Source: Pelagibacteraceae bacterium AG-313-A04
Lineage (GTDB): Bacteria; Pseudomonadota; Alphaproteobacteria; Pelagibacterales; Pelagibacteraceae
DNA length: 64,000 nucleotides
Assembly: GCA_003284275.1 (NCBI GenBank)
Contig: QBVU01000001.1
Span: forward strand, 186,001-250,000
Direction of reading: 5' to 3'
A program made the translations under genes and the position numbers. The notes beneath the pieces were generated by a model, which was not told the origin of the DNA, ran no database searches, and saw only the letters and a list, made by a program, of their open reading frames with translations. How positions within the stretch are numbered: position 1 is the stretch's first letter; every line of letters starts with the position of its first letter. This document shows, piece by piece, positions 17,915 to 27,284 of the stretch.

Positions 17915-20074
17915 GTGGCTAAAAGAAAAAAGAAGAAAAAAAAATCAAAAAAGACAAAAAAGACTAGAAGAAAGAAGTCTAGAAAAATTATTAGATCAAA
18001 AAAAAAGAAGTCTAGAAAAATTAAAAAAGCAAAAAAATCAAAATCAAAAAGAAGAAAAAAATCAAAATCTAGACCAAGAAAATCAAAACCAAGAAAATTA
18101 AATTTTAAAGCGCCTAAGTTACTTGAAGATGGAGATGGGAAATCTTTAATTAAAGTTTCAGATAGTTGGGCAAATCATGCCTATGTTAATGAGTCAAAAT
18201 ATAAAAAGAAATACAAACTATCAATTAAAGAAAATGATAAGTTTTGGGCGAAAGAGGGAAAAAGAATTTCTTGGATTAAAAAATATTCAAAAATTAAAGA
18301 TATTAAATACAGCAAAGATGAAGTCAAAATTAAGTGGTTCTATGATGGTACATTGAATGCTTCAGCTAATTGTATTGATAGACACTTAAAAAAAAATCCT
18401 AGTAAGACTGCAATTATATGGGTAGGTGATGACCCAGCTGACTCTAAAAAAATTTCTTACAAAGAATTACATCAAAATGTATGTAAGGCGGCCAACGGAC
18501 TTAAAAGTTTAGGTGTTCAAAAAGGAGACCGAGTAACAATTTACTTAACTATGATACCCGAGCTAGCTTATATAATGCTTGCTTGTGCTAGAATAGGAGC
18601 TGTGCACTCTATAATTTTTGGCGGCTTCTCGCCTGACTCAATAGCTACAAGAATCACTGATTGTGAGTCGGAGTACTTAATTACAGCAGATGAAGGTGTA
18701 AGGGGTGGAAAAATAATTCCTCTAAAAAAAATAGCAGACGAAGCCTTAGATCAATGTCCAAACGTAAAAAAATGCGTTGTTGTTGAACGAACAGGTAATC
18801 AGGTTAATTGGAATGAGGAGAGGGACATTTCTTATAAAAAACTAATCTCTTCAGTTCCTACAAAGTGTGATCCTGAAGAAATGAGTGCTGAAGATCCATT
18901 GTTTATTCTTTATACATCTGGATCAACGGGTAAGCCGAAAGGAGTTTTACATACTACAGGTGGATACATGGTTTACGCCTCCATGACACATCAGTACATT
19001 TTTGATTACAAGCCAAATGATATTTACTGGTGCACTGCAGATATTGGTTGGGTAACTGGTCACAGTTATATTATTTATGGTCCATTAGCTAACGGCGCGA
19101 CTACAATTATGTTTGAAGGTGTTCCAAATTATCCCGATAATTCAAGATGGTGGCAAATCGTAGATAAATATAAAGTTAATACGTTCTATACAGCTCCCAC
19201 TGCAATTAGAGCATTGATGAGAGAAGGAGACAGTCCTGTTAAAAAAACCAGCAGAAAATCTTTAAAATTATTAGGAACAGTGGGTGAACCAATTAATCCT
19301 GAAGCTTGGATGTGGTATTACAAAACAGTTGGAGATGCTAGATGTCCAATTGTTGATACTTGGTGGCAAACTGAAACAGGAGGTATACTAATCGCTCCAC
19401 AACCTGGTGCTATTGATTTAAAACCAGGTTCAGCAACAAAACCTTTCTACGGCATTAAGCCTGTTTTAGTTGATAAGGATGGGAAGATTATTAAAGGTGA
19501 AGGTCAAGGAAGATTATGTATGGCTAATTCTTGGCCAGGACAAATGAGAACTGTTTATGGTGATCACCAAAGATTCATTGACACTTATTTTTCTCAATTT
19601 GATGGAAAATATTTTACTGGCGATGGCTGTAAAAGAGATAAAGACGGCTACTATTGGATAACAGGTAGAGTAGACGATGTTATTATTGTTTCAGGTCATA
19701 ATCTAGGAACAGCGGAAATCGAAAGTGCATTTGTTGCTCACCCTAAAGTCGCTGAGGCTGCAGTCGTTGGTTTTCCACATAGTATTAAGGGAAACGGTTT
19801 ATATTGTTACGTTACCTTGAATGCAGGTGAAAATCCTACAGGAGATTTAGAAAGAGATTTAAAACAGTGGGTTAGAAAACAAATTGGACCCATATGCTAT
19901 CCTGATGTAATTCAGTTTGCTCCTGGTTTGCCTAAAACCAGATCGGGAAAAATTATGAGAAGAATTTTAAGAAAAATTGCAGCTAATGAACCTAACAACC
20001 TTGGTGATACCACAACTTTAGCAGACCCAAGTGTTGTGGCTTCATTAGTTGAAAATAGATTAAATAGAGATTAA
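17915..20074 (+). CDS. acs: Acetyl-CoA synthetase with a long Lys/Arg-rich N-terminal tail
   Basis: A 719-aa acyl-adenylate-forming enzyme making acetyl-CoA from acetate, ATP and CoA. The core (from about residue 75) has [11 protein letters not shown], the P-loop [11 protein letters not shown], the [10 protein letters not shown] motif, [14 protein letters not shown] and the C-terminal acetylation-site region [10 protein letters not shown]. The first 66 or so residues are almost entirely Lys, Arg and Ser. The GTG start at 17915 has an AGGAG 5 nt upstream, and no in-frame ATG occurs between the tail and the core, so the tail is probably translated as part of the enzyme. Overall length exceeds the usual 650 aa by about that amount. 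The 3' end shares TTAA with the convergent gene. Confidence 0.95.
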   Translation: MAKRKKKKKKSKKTKKTRRKKSRKIIRSKKKKSRKIKKAKKSKSKRRKKSKSRPRKSKPRKLNFKAPKLLEDGDGKSLIKVSDSWANHAYVNESKYKKKYKLSIKENDKFWAKEGKRISWIKKYSKIKDIKYSKDEVKIKWFYDGTLNASANCIDRHLKKNPSKTAIIWVGDDPADSKKISYKELHQNVCKAANGLKSLGVQKGDRVTIYLTMIPELAYIMLACARIGAVHSIIFGGFSPDSIATRITDCESEYLITADEGVRGGKIIPLKKIADEALDQCPNVKKCVVVERTGNQVNWNEERDISYKKLISSVPTKCDPEEMSAEDPLFILYTSGSTGKPKGVLHTTGGYMVYASMTHQYIFDYKPNDIYWCTADIGWVTGHSYIIYGPLANGATTIMFEGVPNYPDNSRWWQIVDKYKVNTFYTAPTAIRALMREGDSPVKKTSRKSLKLLGTVGEPINPEAWMWYYKTVGDARCPIVDTWWQTETGGILIAPQPGAIDLKPGSATKPFYGIKPVLVDKDGKIIKGEGQGRLCMANSWPGQMRTVYGDHQRFIDTYFSQFDGKYFTGDGCKRDKDGYYWITGRVDDVIIVSGHNLGTAEIESAFVAHPKVAEAAVVGFPHSIKGNGLYCYVTLNAGENPTGDLERDLKQWVRKQIGPICYPDVIQFAPGLPKTRSGKIMRRILRKIAANEPNNLGDTTTLADPSVVASLVENRLNRD

Positions 20075-20700
20075 TTAAAGCTTAAATTTTTTGTTAACTT
20101 TTTAAATTCGTCTATTTTTAAATTCCACTTTAATCTCATTGAATTTAAAACTATTTCTTTATCTAAAACTTTTAATTCATCTGCAATAGGTGCCCAGTTA
20201 TAAAGTGCGATGCAGCTCTCTTTAAATGGATTTTCTAAATAGTATTTACGAAAATCTATTTTTTCATACCTAATTAAAAATTCTTTTTTAGCTTTTTGGT
20301 AAACTTCATCACTTAAACCGTTTGATTTCTCTTTTTCTATAATATCTAAATATACTTCTTTACAATCATTCTTCTTGAGATTTTTTTCACTTATTAAGTA
20401 AGAAAAAGTATAAAAAGCACAGTCGGCTATAGCGATCACATAAATATTCCACTTCGCAATGTTAATTGATTTTGAAAAAACGTCATCATCTACCATAGCT
20501 GTAAATTTCACACCAATTCTTGTCTTTAGATAACCATACAATGTAGTTTGGGTAACATGAGCTGATCTTTGTTGAATGAATTTTTGTAAATCTTCTTTCG
20601 ATTTAATGCTGTTAAAATAACTTGTAACTTTTTCTACTGGGAATAAATATTCTCCCATAGTTTTGAGAGTTTCTCGCAATTTTTTTAGATTCAATTTCAC
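20071..20700 (-). CDS. Conserved alphaproteobacterial protein of unknown function
   Basis: A 209-aa soluble, mainly helical protein. Striking parts are [21 protein letters not shown] (residues 47-67), a [17 protein letters not shown] segment, a cysteine- and tyrosine-containing helix, and a C-terminal SRL-like region [18 protein letters not shown]. The [11 protein letters not shown]...NIAKWN pattern looks conserved in alphaproteobacterial homologues as I remember them, but I know no assigned function. It is a single gene, convergent with acs and divergent from the symporter operon. Confidence 0.75.
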   Translation of the reverse strand: MKLNLKKLRETLKTMGEYLFPVEKVTSYFNSIKSKEDLQKFIQQRSAHVTQTTLYGYLKTRIGVKFTAMVDDDVFSKSINIAKWNIYVIAIADCAFYTFSYLISEKNLKKNDCKEVYLDIIEKEKSNGLSDEVYQKAKKEFLIRYEKIDFRKYYLENPFKESCIALYNWAPIADELKVLDKEIVLNSMRLKWNLKIDEFKKLTKNLSFN

Positions 20701-20815
20701 GTTGTATTTTAAAAACCTTTATTTTATTGAATTTATAGCATTTCAAATTGGTTTCAGGGTCTTTTTTTCACTTTAAATTAAACTCATAATGGGTAAGCTC
20801 CGCACAACTAATAAT

Positions 20816-20833
20816 ACTTTTTACGTAAAAAGT
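20816..20833. promoter_or_regulatory. 18-bp perfect palindrome upstream of the symporter operon
   Basis: ACTTTTTACGTAAAAAGT is perfectly self-complementary and sits 21 bp before the start of the DUF4212 gene, just upstream of a G-rich Shine-Dalgarno (AGGGGG). It could be an operator for a dimeric regulator or a leader hairpin affecting translation. No protein binding is known. Confidence 0.5.
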
Positions 20834-20854
20834 TAAAAAAAAATAGGGGGAAAT

Positions 20855-21112
20855 ATGTCAAATAAAGACGCATATTGGGAAAAGACTAAGAACCACATGT
20901 TTGTAACATTGGGTCTTTGGGCTTTTTTCTCGTTAGTTATCTTCATGTTTGGTTCTGAACTGAACACGATGTCTTTTCTTGGTTATCCTTTAGCATATTA
21001 CATGACAGCGCAAGGTTCACTTCTTGCCTTTGTGATAATTTTGTTTTGGACAGCAAATAAACAAGAAAAAATCGACGAAGAACATGGATTCTCAGAAAGA
21101 GGGGATGACTAA
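20855..21112 (+). CDS. DUF4212 protein, small subunit of a sodium/solute symporter
   Basis: An 85-aa protein with two membrane helices (about residues 15-36 and 46-66) and the DUF4212 signature YWEKTKNHM...LWAFFS near the start. DUF4212 proteins occur immediately before VC_2705-type sodium:solute symporters and are taken to be an accessory subunit. An unusually strong ribosome binding site (AGGGGGAAAT) precedes the ATG. It overlaps the symporter start by one base. The C-rich third codon positions suggest high expression. Confidence 0.92.
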   Translation: MSNKDAYWEKTKNHMFVTLGLWAFFSLVIFMFGSELNTMSFLGYPLAYYMTAQGSLLAFVIILFWTANKQEKIDEEHGFSERGDD

Positions 21113-22965
21113 TGTTTAAAGGTGATTTTATAAAAAACCTTCCTAAAATATATGGGACCTACACTGGTGGTTTCTTAGTATTCATCATTTTGATGGCTAT
21201 TGCGGAACAAGCAGGTGTGTCAGCTAAAAACATCGGAGTGATGTTCGTAGCTTTCACGGTTTTGATTTATGCCTTAATCGGTTATTTATCACGAACCATT
21301 CAAGTAGATGCCTACTATGTTGCAGGAAGACAAGTGCCTACCGTATTTAACGGGATGGCAACAGCAGCTGACTGGATGTCAGGTGCTTCATTCGTAGCCT
21401 TAGCAGGTGGAGTTTACTATGGTGGTTATACTTATATGGCCTTCTTGGTAGGTTGGACAGGTGGATATGTACTTGTTGCAACTTTAATGGCTCCGTACCT
21501 AAGAAAATTTGGATGTTACACAGTTCCTGATTTTATCGGAACACGATACGGTGGTAATCTCGTAAGAGCTTGCGCTGTATTCGTGCTTTTCATAGCGTCA
21601 TTTACTTACGTAACTGCACAAATTAACGCTACGGGTACAATTGCTTCTAGAGCTCTTGGAATTCCGTTCGAAGCAGGCGTATGGGTAGGACTAATTAGTA
21701 TTCTTATCTGTTCAATGCTTGGAGGAATGAGAGCTGTAACTTGGACTCAGGTTGCTCAGTACATTGTATTAATCATTGCTTACTTACTACCAGTATTCTG
21801 GATAAGTAATAAAGTAGGTGGAGGTGTTTTCCCTCACTTGATGTTAGGTGATGAAGTTGCAAGACTTGGTGAACTTGAACAACAATTTGGACTAGTTAAA
21901 AACAGTGCCGCAGATATGAAAGCAGCTGGTGTACCGGGAGGATTGAAATATATCTCTGGAACTCACTCTGGAGTACCTGAAGGTGGAATGGCTGTCTGGA
22001 AATACTTATCGTTAGCGATTTGTATGATGGTGGGAACTGCATCGTTACCTCATATCTTAATGAGATACTTTACAACTCCTTCTGTTAGAGCAGCAAGAAA
22101 ATCAGTAGCTTGGTCGCTATTCTTTATTTTCTTACTTTACTCTTCAGCGCCTATGTTAGCGACATTGTCTAAGTTGGCATTAATGGATCCAAATCTACCA
22201 ACTGGAATTATTGGAAAATCTATTTCTGAAGTTCAGTCGATAGAGTGGGTACAAAGATGGTCTGAAGTTAAACAAGTATTTATCGCAGACTTTAATGGTG
22301 ACGGTATACTTCAGTTGAACGAATGGTTCATGAGAGGTGACGTTGTAGTATTAGCTACTCCAGAAGTAGCGGGACTACCGTTCGTAATCTCGGGACTAGT
22401 GTTTGCTGGAGGTATGGCTGCTGCCATGTCAACTGCTGACGGTCTTGTATTAGCGATATCAAATGCTTTATCTCATGATATTTACTACAAAATCATAGAT
22501 CCAAAAGCTGATACAGCTAAAAGACTTTTAGTTGCTCGTGTACTTCTAGTAATAATCGGAGCTGCTGGTGCTTACATAGCCTCTTTCAGGCTAACAAGTA
22601 TCTTAGGTTCGGTTGCTTGGGCATTCGACTTTGCAATGTCAGGCTTATTCTTCCCACTTGTACTTGGTGTATGGTGGAAGAGAGCTACTAGAGCTGGTGC
22701 AATCGCCGGAATAGTAACGGGAATTTTATCAGGATTATTCTACCTATTATGGGTATATCCTAAATTCTCAGTGCCAATTTTCGGTGGTGTAAACGAACCA
22801 TTCTTAGGTATCGACCACTTAAGATTTGGTTTAATCGGTGCACCTATCTGTTTAGTGGTAATGGTTGTAGTTAGTTTAATGACTAAAGAACCATCTCCAT
22901 CAATACAGAAAATGGTAGATGACACTAGAATACCAACGGGTAAACCAATCCTTGGTAAACAGTAG
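21112..22965 (+). CDS. VC_2705-family sodium/solute symporter (ActP-like)
   Basis: A 617-aa secondary transporter of the SSS family with about 13 membrane helices. The family motif region is VAGRQVPTVFNGMATAADWMSGASF (residues about 65-90), and GMAAAMSTADGLVLAISN lies near 440. The VC_2705 subgroup always pairs with DUF4212, as here. Related ActP carries acetate; the closeness of acs is suggestive, but the substrate is not proven. A loop at residues 393-404 reads DFNGDGILQLNE, a canonical EF-hand calcium-binding pattern. Codons are biased to NNC/NNT forms less common in neighbouring genes, consistent with strong expression. A rho-independent terminator follows. Confidence 0.93.
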   Translation: MFKGDFIKNLPKIYGTYTGGFLVFIILMAIAEQAGVSAKNIGVMFVAFTVLIYALIGYLSRTIQVDAYYVAGRQVPTVFNGMATAADWMSGASFVALAGGVYYGGYTYMAFLVGWTGGYVLVATLMAPYLRKFGCYTVPDFIGTRYGGNLVRACAVFVLFIASFTYVTAQINATGTIASRALGIPFEAGVWVGLISILICSMLGGMRAVTWTQVAQYIVLIIAYLLPVFWISNKVGGGVFPHLMLGDEVARLGELEQQFGLVKNSAADMKAAGVPGGLKYISGTHSGVPEGGMAVWKYLSLAICMMVGTASLPHILMRYFTTPSVRAARKSVAWSLFFIFLLYSSAPMLATLSKLALMDPNLPTGIIGKSISEVQSIEWVQRWSEVKQVFIADFNGDGILQLNEWFMRGDVVVLATPEVAGLPFVISGLVFAGGMAAAMSTADGLVLAISNALSHDIYYKIIDPKADTAKRLLVARVLLVIIGAAGAYIASFRLTSILGSVAWAFDFAMSGLFFPLVLGVWWKRATRAGAIAGIVTGILSGLFYLLWVYPKFSVPIFGGVNEPFLGIDHLRFGLIGAPICLVVMVVVSLMTKEPSPSIQKMVDDTRIPTGKPILGKQ

Positions 22966-22991
22966 TACCAATTAAATATTAAAAATTAAAA

Positions 22992-23019
22992 GGGGCGATT
23001 TATTCGCCCCTTTTTTTTT
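22992..23019 (+). terminator. Rho-independent terminator after the symporter
   Basis: GGGGCGA and TCGCCCC form a 7-bp GC-rich stem with a 5-nt loop, followed by nine T residues. It lies 26 bp after the symporter stop and 25 bp before the next gene. It is one of only two convincing intrinsic terminators in the window. Confidence 0.93.
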
Positions 23020-23044
23020 AACCAAATCATGCTATTTTAAAAAT

Positions 23045-23380
23045 ATGATACCTACTTGGGCTATTGTTTTAGATTATGTTCTTGGAACAATAATGTGGAC
23101 TCTCATAGGAAGAGCATTCATGAATATCTTTCAACGAGAAGACTCTACTTTCTTCTTTATGAGAGTTTTTGTAAAATATACCAATCCGATTATTAATTTG
23201 TTTAAATTTATCACGCCCAGTTTTTTATTTGGACCATTTATTGCCCTCTATGTAGCTTGGTTTTTCTACTTATTTAGATTTTATGCAATGCCATATTTAT
23301 TAGGGTATGATGTTTGGGGCATGTTAGCATTTCCCTTAGAAAGCGATTTTTCAAGACAACTTTACCAGTTATTCAATTAG
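23045..23380 (+). CDS. Small YggT-like membrane protein of unknown function
   Basis: A 111-aa protein with two or three hydrophobic segments (about 8-24, 55-80, 85-100). The pattern of an N-terminal span, a WRVF-like amphipathic region (FMRVFVKYTNPIINLFKFITPSF) and a second span is like YggT-type proteins, and similar short proteins are found in alphaproteobacteria. No function can be assigned. It lies between the symporter terminator and rpe. Confidence 0.65.
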   Translation: MIPTWAIVLDYVLGTIMWTLIGRAFMNIFQREDSTFFFMRVFVKYTNPIINLFKFITPSFLFGPFIALYVAWFFYLFRFYAMPYLLGYDVWGMLAFPLESDFSRQLYQLFN

Positions 23381-23427
23381 TCCTTTAATTTTTTTGACAA
23401 AGTTTTAGTTTAAAATATAAACAAAAT

Positions 23428-24090
23428 ATGAATGATCTAATTAAAATATCGCCTTCCATTTTATCAGCAGATTTTAGTAAATTGGGAAAGGAAGTAATTT
23501 CTTTAGAGAAAGCCGGAGCAGACTATATTCATATTGATGTTATGGATGGGCATTTCGTCCCAAACCTTACTATTGGACCAGAAGTAATAAAAAAACTTAG
23601 ACCTCTTACAAAAAAAGTATTTGATGTTCACTTGATGATTTCACCAGTCGACAATTTTATTCAAGAATTTGCCAACGCTGGTGCAGATATTATTACTTTT
23701 CACCCGGAGGCAACGTCAAATATTTCCAAAACTATAAAATTAATAAAAGAACAAGATAAAAAAGTTGGTATTTCTCTAAAACCAAAGTCAGAAATTAAAT
23801 TAATTGAGAATTATTTAGATCAAATAGACCTTGTATTAATTATGAGTGTGGAACCTGGTTTTGGTGGTCAAAAATTTATGCCAGAGGTTTTAGAAAAAAC
23901 CAAAGCAATAAGGGATTTAATAAATAAAAAAAAATTAAACATAGATGTTGAAATTGACGGTGGCATTAATTTTGAAAATTGTTCTAAAGCAAAAAGAGCA
24001 GGCGCAAATATTCTTGTATCAGGGTCTACTATCTTTAATGAAAATAAGGGTGACCTTAAAAAAAATATAGAAATACTCAGAAATAATTAA
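23428..24090 (+). CDS. rpe: Ribulose-phosphate 3-epimerase
   Basis: A 220-aa TIM-barrel enzyme of the pentose phosphate pathway, interconverting ribulose-5-P and xylulose-5-P. Metal/catalytic motifs are ISPSILSADFSKL, HIDVMDGHFVPNLTIGP, VHLMI, MSVEPGFGGQ and the C-terminal DGGIN. Length is normal. It is followed after 3 bp by the heparinase-like gene, an order also seen in other alphaproteobacteria (rpe-heparinase-purH). Confidence 0.96.
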   Translation: MNDLIKISPSILSADFSKLGKEVISLEKAGADYIHIDVMDGHFVPNLTIGPEVIKKLRPLTKKVFDVHLMISPVDNFIQEFANAGADIITFHPEATSNISKTIKLIKEQDKKVGISLKPKSEIKLIENYLDQIDLVLIMSVEPGFGGQKFMPEVLEKTKAIRDLINKKKLNIDVEIDGGINFENCSKAKRAGANILVSGSTIFNENKGDLKKNIEILRNN

Positions 24091-24093
24091 TAG

Positions 24094-25731
24094 ATGTTCG
24101 GCCTGAAAAGTGTCTACTTTTATTTAATTGCATGTCAAATTACATTAATCAAATTTTTCAAAAAAATTTATTTTTCTTCTAAAAACTATAATAAATCTTT
24201 AGAAACAAAAGTACCTCATCAAATTTACTACAACCCTAACCCATTTTTATTATCCATTATAACTTCTTATAACGGACAACCTTTCAAAATTAGTGAGATA
24301 GATCCCAATATATTTTGGATTGAAGATAAAAAAAATAAAACAGATATAATGCATAATTTTTTTTGGCTTAGTCTAATTGATAGAAAGGCTGATAGTAAAA
24401 AGTTAAAAAAGATCATTTATATTTGGATTCTAAGAAATTCTAAATATAAAAGAACAATTTGGGAAACTTCAACTTTGAGTGCAAGAGTTATCAGCTGGAT
24501 TTTAAATATTGATATAATTTTACATAATAGCACATTTGATTTTAAAAAAAATTTTTTAAGCTGCATTATAAGACAAACTAATCATTTAAAAAGAAACATA
24601 AGATTTGAAAAAGACCTTGCTAAGAAAATGGAAATCTTGACCGCTATAATTTTAACAGGACTTGTTTTTAAAGAATATGAGGAAAATTTTGATACTGGTA
24701 TAAAGCAATTGGAATTGCTTCTAAAAGATTTATTCGATAATAATGGATTCCCTTTATCTAGAAACCCTAGTGACTTAATTTTTTTTTCTAAATATTTAAT
24801 CTTCTGTAAAGAAGTGATTAAGGACAGTCAAAAGTACGTTCCTGAGTTTTTGGATGAGATTATTAACAAAAATCTAAATTGCATTAGTTACATCAAAACA
24901 CCAGATGAGCAAATGCCATTATTTAATGGGGCCTCCGTAATTGATTTAAAACCGATTGAAAAATATTTGAACTCATTTAAACCTGATAATAAAAGTAGCA
25001 GTCTTGGTGGTTTGTGTAAAATCAAGTTCAAAAATCATTTTTTAATTGTAGATATTGATAAACCACCAAAAAAAAATTTTTCAAAGTCTTATCAATCAGG
25101 TCCCTTATCTTTTGAATATTTTTTAGATGGAGTAAAAATTATCACTAATTCAGGATTTGGAGTTAATATTTCAAAAAAAGCAGAATTGTTAAGCAGGCTT
25201 ACAGCGTGTCAGTCAACTCTAAATATTAATGAAACTTCTGTAACTAAATTTGAAAAAAATGACATTATCAATAATATTTTTGGAAATTCAATTAGGGATA
25301 GCTTTAAGTCTTATGATTTTTTTTCAAAAAATGAAAATGTTCTTATAGGATGTACGGCAGCTAATAATGGTTATGAAAAAGAATTCGGTTGTACTCACAA
25401 AAGAGAAATTTATATTGATAAAGAGAATAATTTTCTAAAAGGCACTGATCATATATTTAAAGTTAAGGACGGATACCCCATCAGATATGATTTCAGATTT
25501 CATATCAACCCGGAGCTTAGTCTGGTTAAAACCATGAGTGGCAATAGTGCTCTAATTCAAATATCAAAAAATAAATCACTCATCTTTACTATTTATAATG
25601 AAAATTTAGAGATAGAAAAAAGTATATTTCTTGGTGGAAAAAAAATAATAGATAATGCTTGTATAACTGTCAGTGGTAATTTAGTTAATAAAAATAAAAT
25701 CTTTAACTGGGAAATTAGAAAAAATATTTAA
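24094..25731 (+). CDS. Heparinase II/III family protein
   Basis: A 545-aa protein. Residues about 60-300 are an alpha/alpha-toroid-like helical region (with WETSTLSARVISWILN), and residues about 310-545 are a beta-rich domain with the heparinase II/III-like GPLSFEYFLDGVKIITNSG stretch. No signal peptide is evident, though the N-terminus is hydrophobic. The true substrate of these alphaproteobacterial proteins is unknown. It sits tightly between rpe (3 bp) and purH (2 bp), implying co-transcription. Confidence 0.85.
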   Translation: MFGLKSVYFYLIACQITLIKFFKKIYFSSKNYNKSLETKVPHQIYYNPNPFLLSIITSYNGQPFKISEIDPNIFWIEDKKNKTDIMHNFFWLSLIDRKADSKKLKKIIYIWILRNSKYKRTIWETSTLSARVISWILNIDIILHNSTFDFKKNFLSCIIRQTNHLKRNIRFEKDLAKKMEILTAIILTGLVFKEYEENFDTGIKQLELLLKDLFDNNGFPLSRNPSDLIFFSKYLIFCKEVIKDSQKYVPEFLDEIINKNLNCISYIKTPDEQMPLFNGASVIDLKPIEKYLNSFKPDNKSSSLGGLCKIKFKNHFLIVDIDKPPKKNFSKSYQSGPLSFEYFLDGVKIITNSGFGVNISKKAELLSRLTACQSTLNINETSVTKFEKNDIINNIFGNSIRDSFKSYDFFSKNENVLIGCTAANNGYEKEFGCTHKREIYIDKENNFLKGTDHIFKVKDGYPIRYDFRFHINPELSLVKTMSGNSALIQISKNKSLIFTIYNENLEIEKSIFLGGKKIIDNACITVSGNLVNKNKIFNWEIRKNI

Positions 25732-25733
25732 TT

Positions 25734-27284
25734 ATGAATTTGAAGGTTAAAAACGCTTTGATATCAGTTTCTAATAAAGAGAATCTAGCATCCCTTCTTA
25801 AAACTCTTAAAAAATTTAATATTAATATCATAAGTTCAGGAGGAACCCATGCCTCAATTAGAAAACTTGGATATCAATGTACAGAGCTATCTAAGTACAC
25901 AGGTTTTAGGGAAATGTTAGATGGAAGAGTAAAAACTCTACATCCAAAAATTCACGCTGGCATACTTCACGATAGAGAAAGTAAAAAACATAAGAATGAA
26001 ATGTCAAAACAAAACTTTCCTTCAATTGATCTAATTATTGTTAATTTTTATCCATTTCAAAATATAGTTTTAGAAACAAAGAACCCAAAAAAAATTATCG
26101 AGAATATAGATATTGGTGGTCCTACAATGGTTAGAGCGGCCGCTAAAAATTTCAAAAATGTAACAATAGTTACAAATAAAAATGATTATAGCTCTCTTAT
26201 CGGAGAATTAGAATCTAACAAAGGTAAAACGACATTAAAATTCAGAGAATTAATGTCCTCTAAGGCATTTGGCCTTACTGCTTATTATGATGCTATGATT
26301 GCTAATTGGTTTAACAAAAAACTTAAAATTGAATTTCCGGAAAGAAAAACAATTTTTGGCAGAAAATTGCACAAATTACGATATGGTGAAAATCCGCATC
26401 AACGCAGTTCTATATATGTAAGTGATTATCAAGATCAGCAACTTGGGTTTAACCAAATTCATGGTAAAGAGCTAAGTTATAATAATTATAATGATATGTT
26501 TGCTTCTTTACAAATTTTAAATTCTTTAAAAAAAAATTCTGGAACTGTAATCATTAAGCACGCAAATCCTTGTGGTGTATCTGAAAACCGAGAACCGTTG
26601 ACTTCGTTTAAGAACGCTTATTCATCCGACCCTATAAGCGCTTTTGGTGGAGTTATAGCTTGTAATTATAAGATTAATAAGAAAATCGCTTTAGAAATTA
26701 ACAAAAATTTTTTAGAAGTCATACTGGCCAAGGGATTTGACAAAGAATCTTTAAAAACTTTAAAAAGAAAGAAAAATCTACGCATAATTGATATTACAAA
26801 TTTTAAATCTAAAAATCTAACTTCAATTAAATCATTTGACAGGTCTTTTTTGATACAAAGTAAAGATTTTATTGTAATAGATAAAAAGAAATTAAAATGT
26901 GTAACTAAGCTAAAACCTAATAAAAAAGATCTGGCTGAAATCCAATTCGCTTTTAATATTTGTAAACATGTAAAATCAAATGCAATCGTTTTATGTAATA
27001 ATTTTTCAACGATTGGAATTGGTGCTGGTCAGCCTAGTAGGTTAGATAGTTGTAAGATAGCAGTCCAAAAAGCAAAACAGTTTCAGCCCTCAAAAATTAA
27101 AAATTGTGTAGCTGCATCTGATGCTTTTTTCCCTTTCGCAGACGGCGTAAAAACCCTTATTAAAGCTGGTGTAAAAATTATAGTTCAGCCAGGGGGGTCA
27201 ATGAGAGACCAAGAAGTTATAAACACTGCTAACAAAGCTAAAATAAAAATGCTTTTTACTGGGGTTAGGCACTTCAATCATTAA
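25734..27284 (+). CDS. purH: Bifunctional AICAR formyltransferase/IMP cyclohydrolase
   Basis: A 516-aa enzyme for the last two steps of IMP synthesis. The N-terminal MGS-like cyclohydrolase domain (NALISVSNKENL, SSGGTHASIRKLG, DGRVKTLHPKIHAGIL) is followed by the AICARFT domain with LRYGENPHQ, KHANPCGVS, SDPISAFGGVIA and the C-terminal DAFFPFADGV. Length is typical. The stop shares the TTAA tetranucleotide with the convergent phhB gene. Confidence 0.97.
   Translation: MNLKVKNALISVSNKENLASLLKTLKKFNINIISSGGTHASIRKLGYQCTELSKYTGFREMLDGRVKTLHPKIHAGILHDRESKKHKNEMSKQNFPSIDLIIVNFYPFQNIVLETKNPKKIIENIDIGGPTMVRAAAKNFKNVTIVTNKNDYSSLIGELESNKGKTTLKFRELMSSKAFGLTAYYDAMIANWFNKKLKIEFPERKTIFGRKLHKLRYGENPHQRSSIYVSDYQDQQLGFNQIHGKELSYNNYNDMFASLQILNSLKKNSGTVIIKHANPCGVSENREPLTSFKNAYSSDPISAFGGVIACNYKINKKIALEINKNFLEVILAKGFDKESLKTLKRKKNLRIIDITNFKSKNLTSIKSFDRSFLIQSKDFIVIDKKKLKCVTKLKPNKKDLAEIQFAFNICKHVKSNAIVLCNNFSTIGIGAGQPSRLDSCKIAVQKAKQFQPSKIKNCVAASDAFFPFADGVKTLIKAGVKIIVQPGGSMRDQEVINTANKAKIKMLFTGVRHFNH

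Noticed and set aside
17913-18101. Alternative-frame basic ORF overlapping the Acs tail
   Set aside because: It is a frame shadow of the A-rich repeats, with no start signal better than the Acs GTG, and it stops inside acs.
24094-25731. Heparinase-like gene as a recent acquisition for polysaccharide use
   Set aside because: Base composition matches its neighbours and the rpe-heparinase-purH order is common in alphaproteobacteria, so it looks ancestral.
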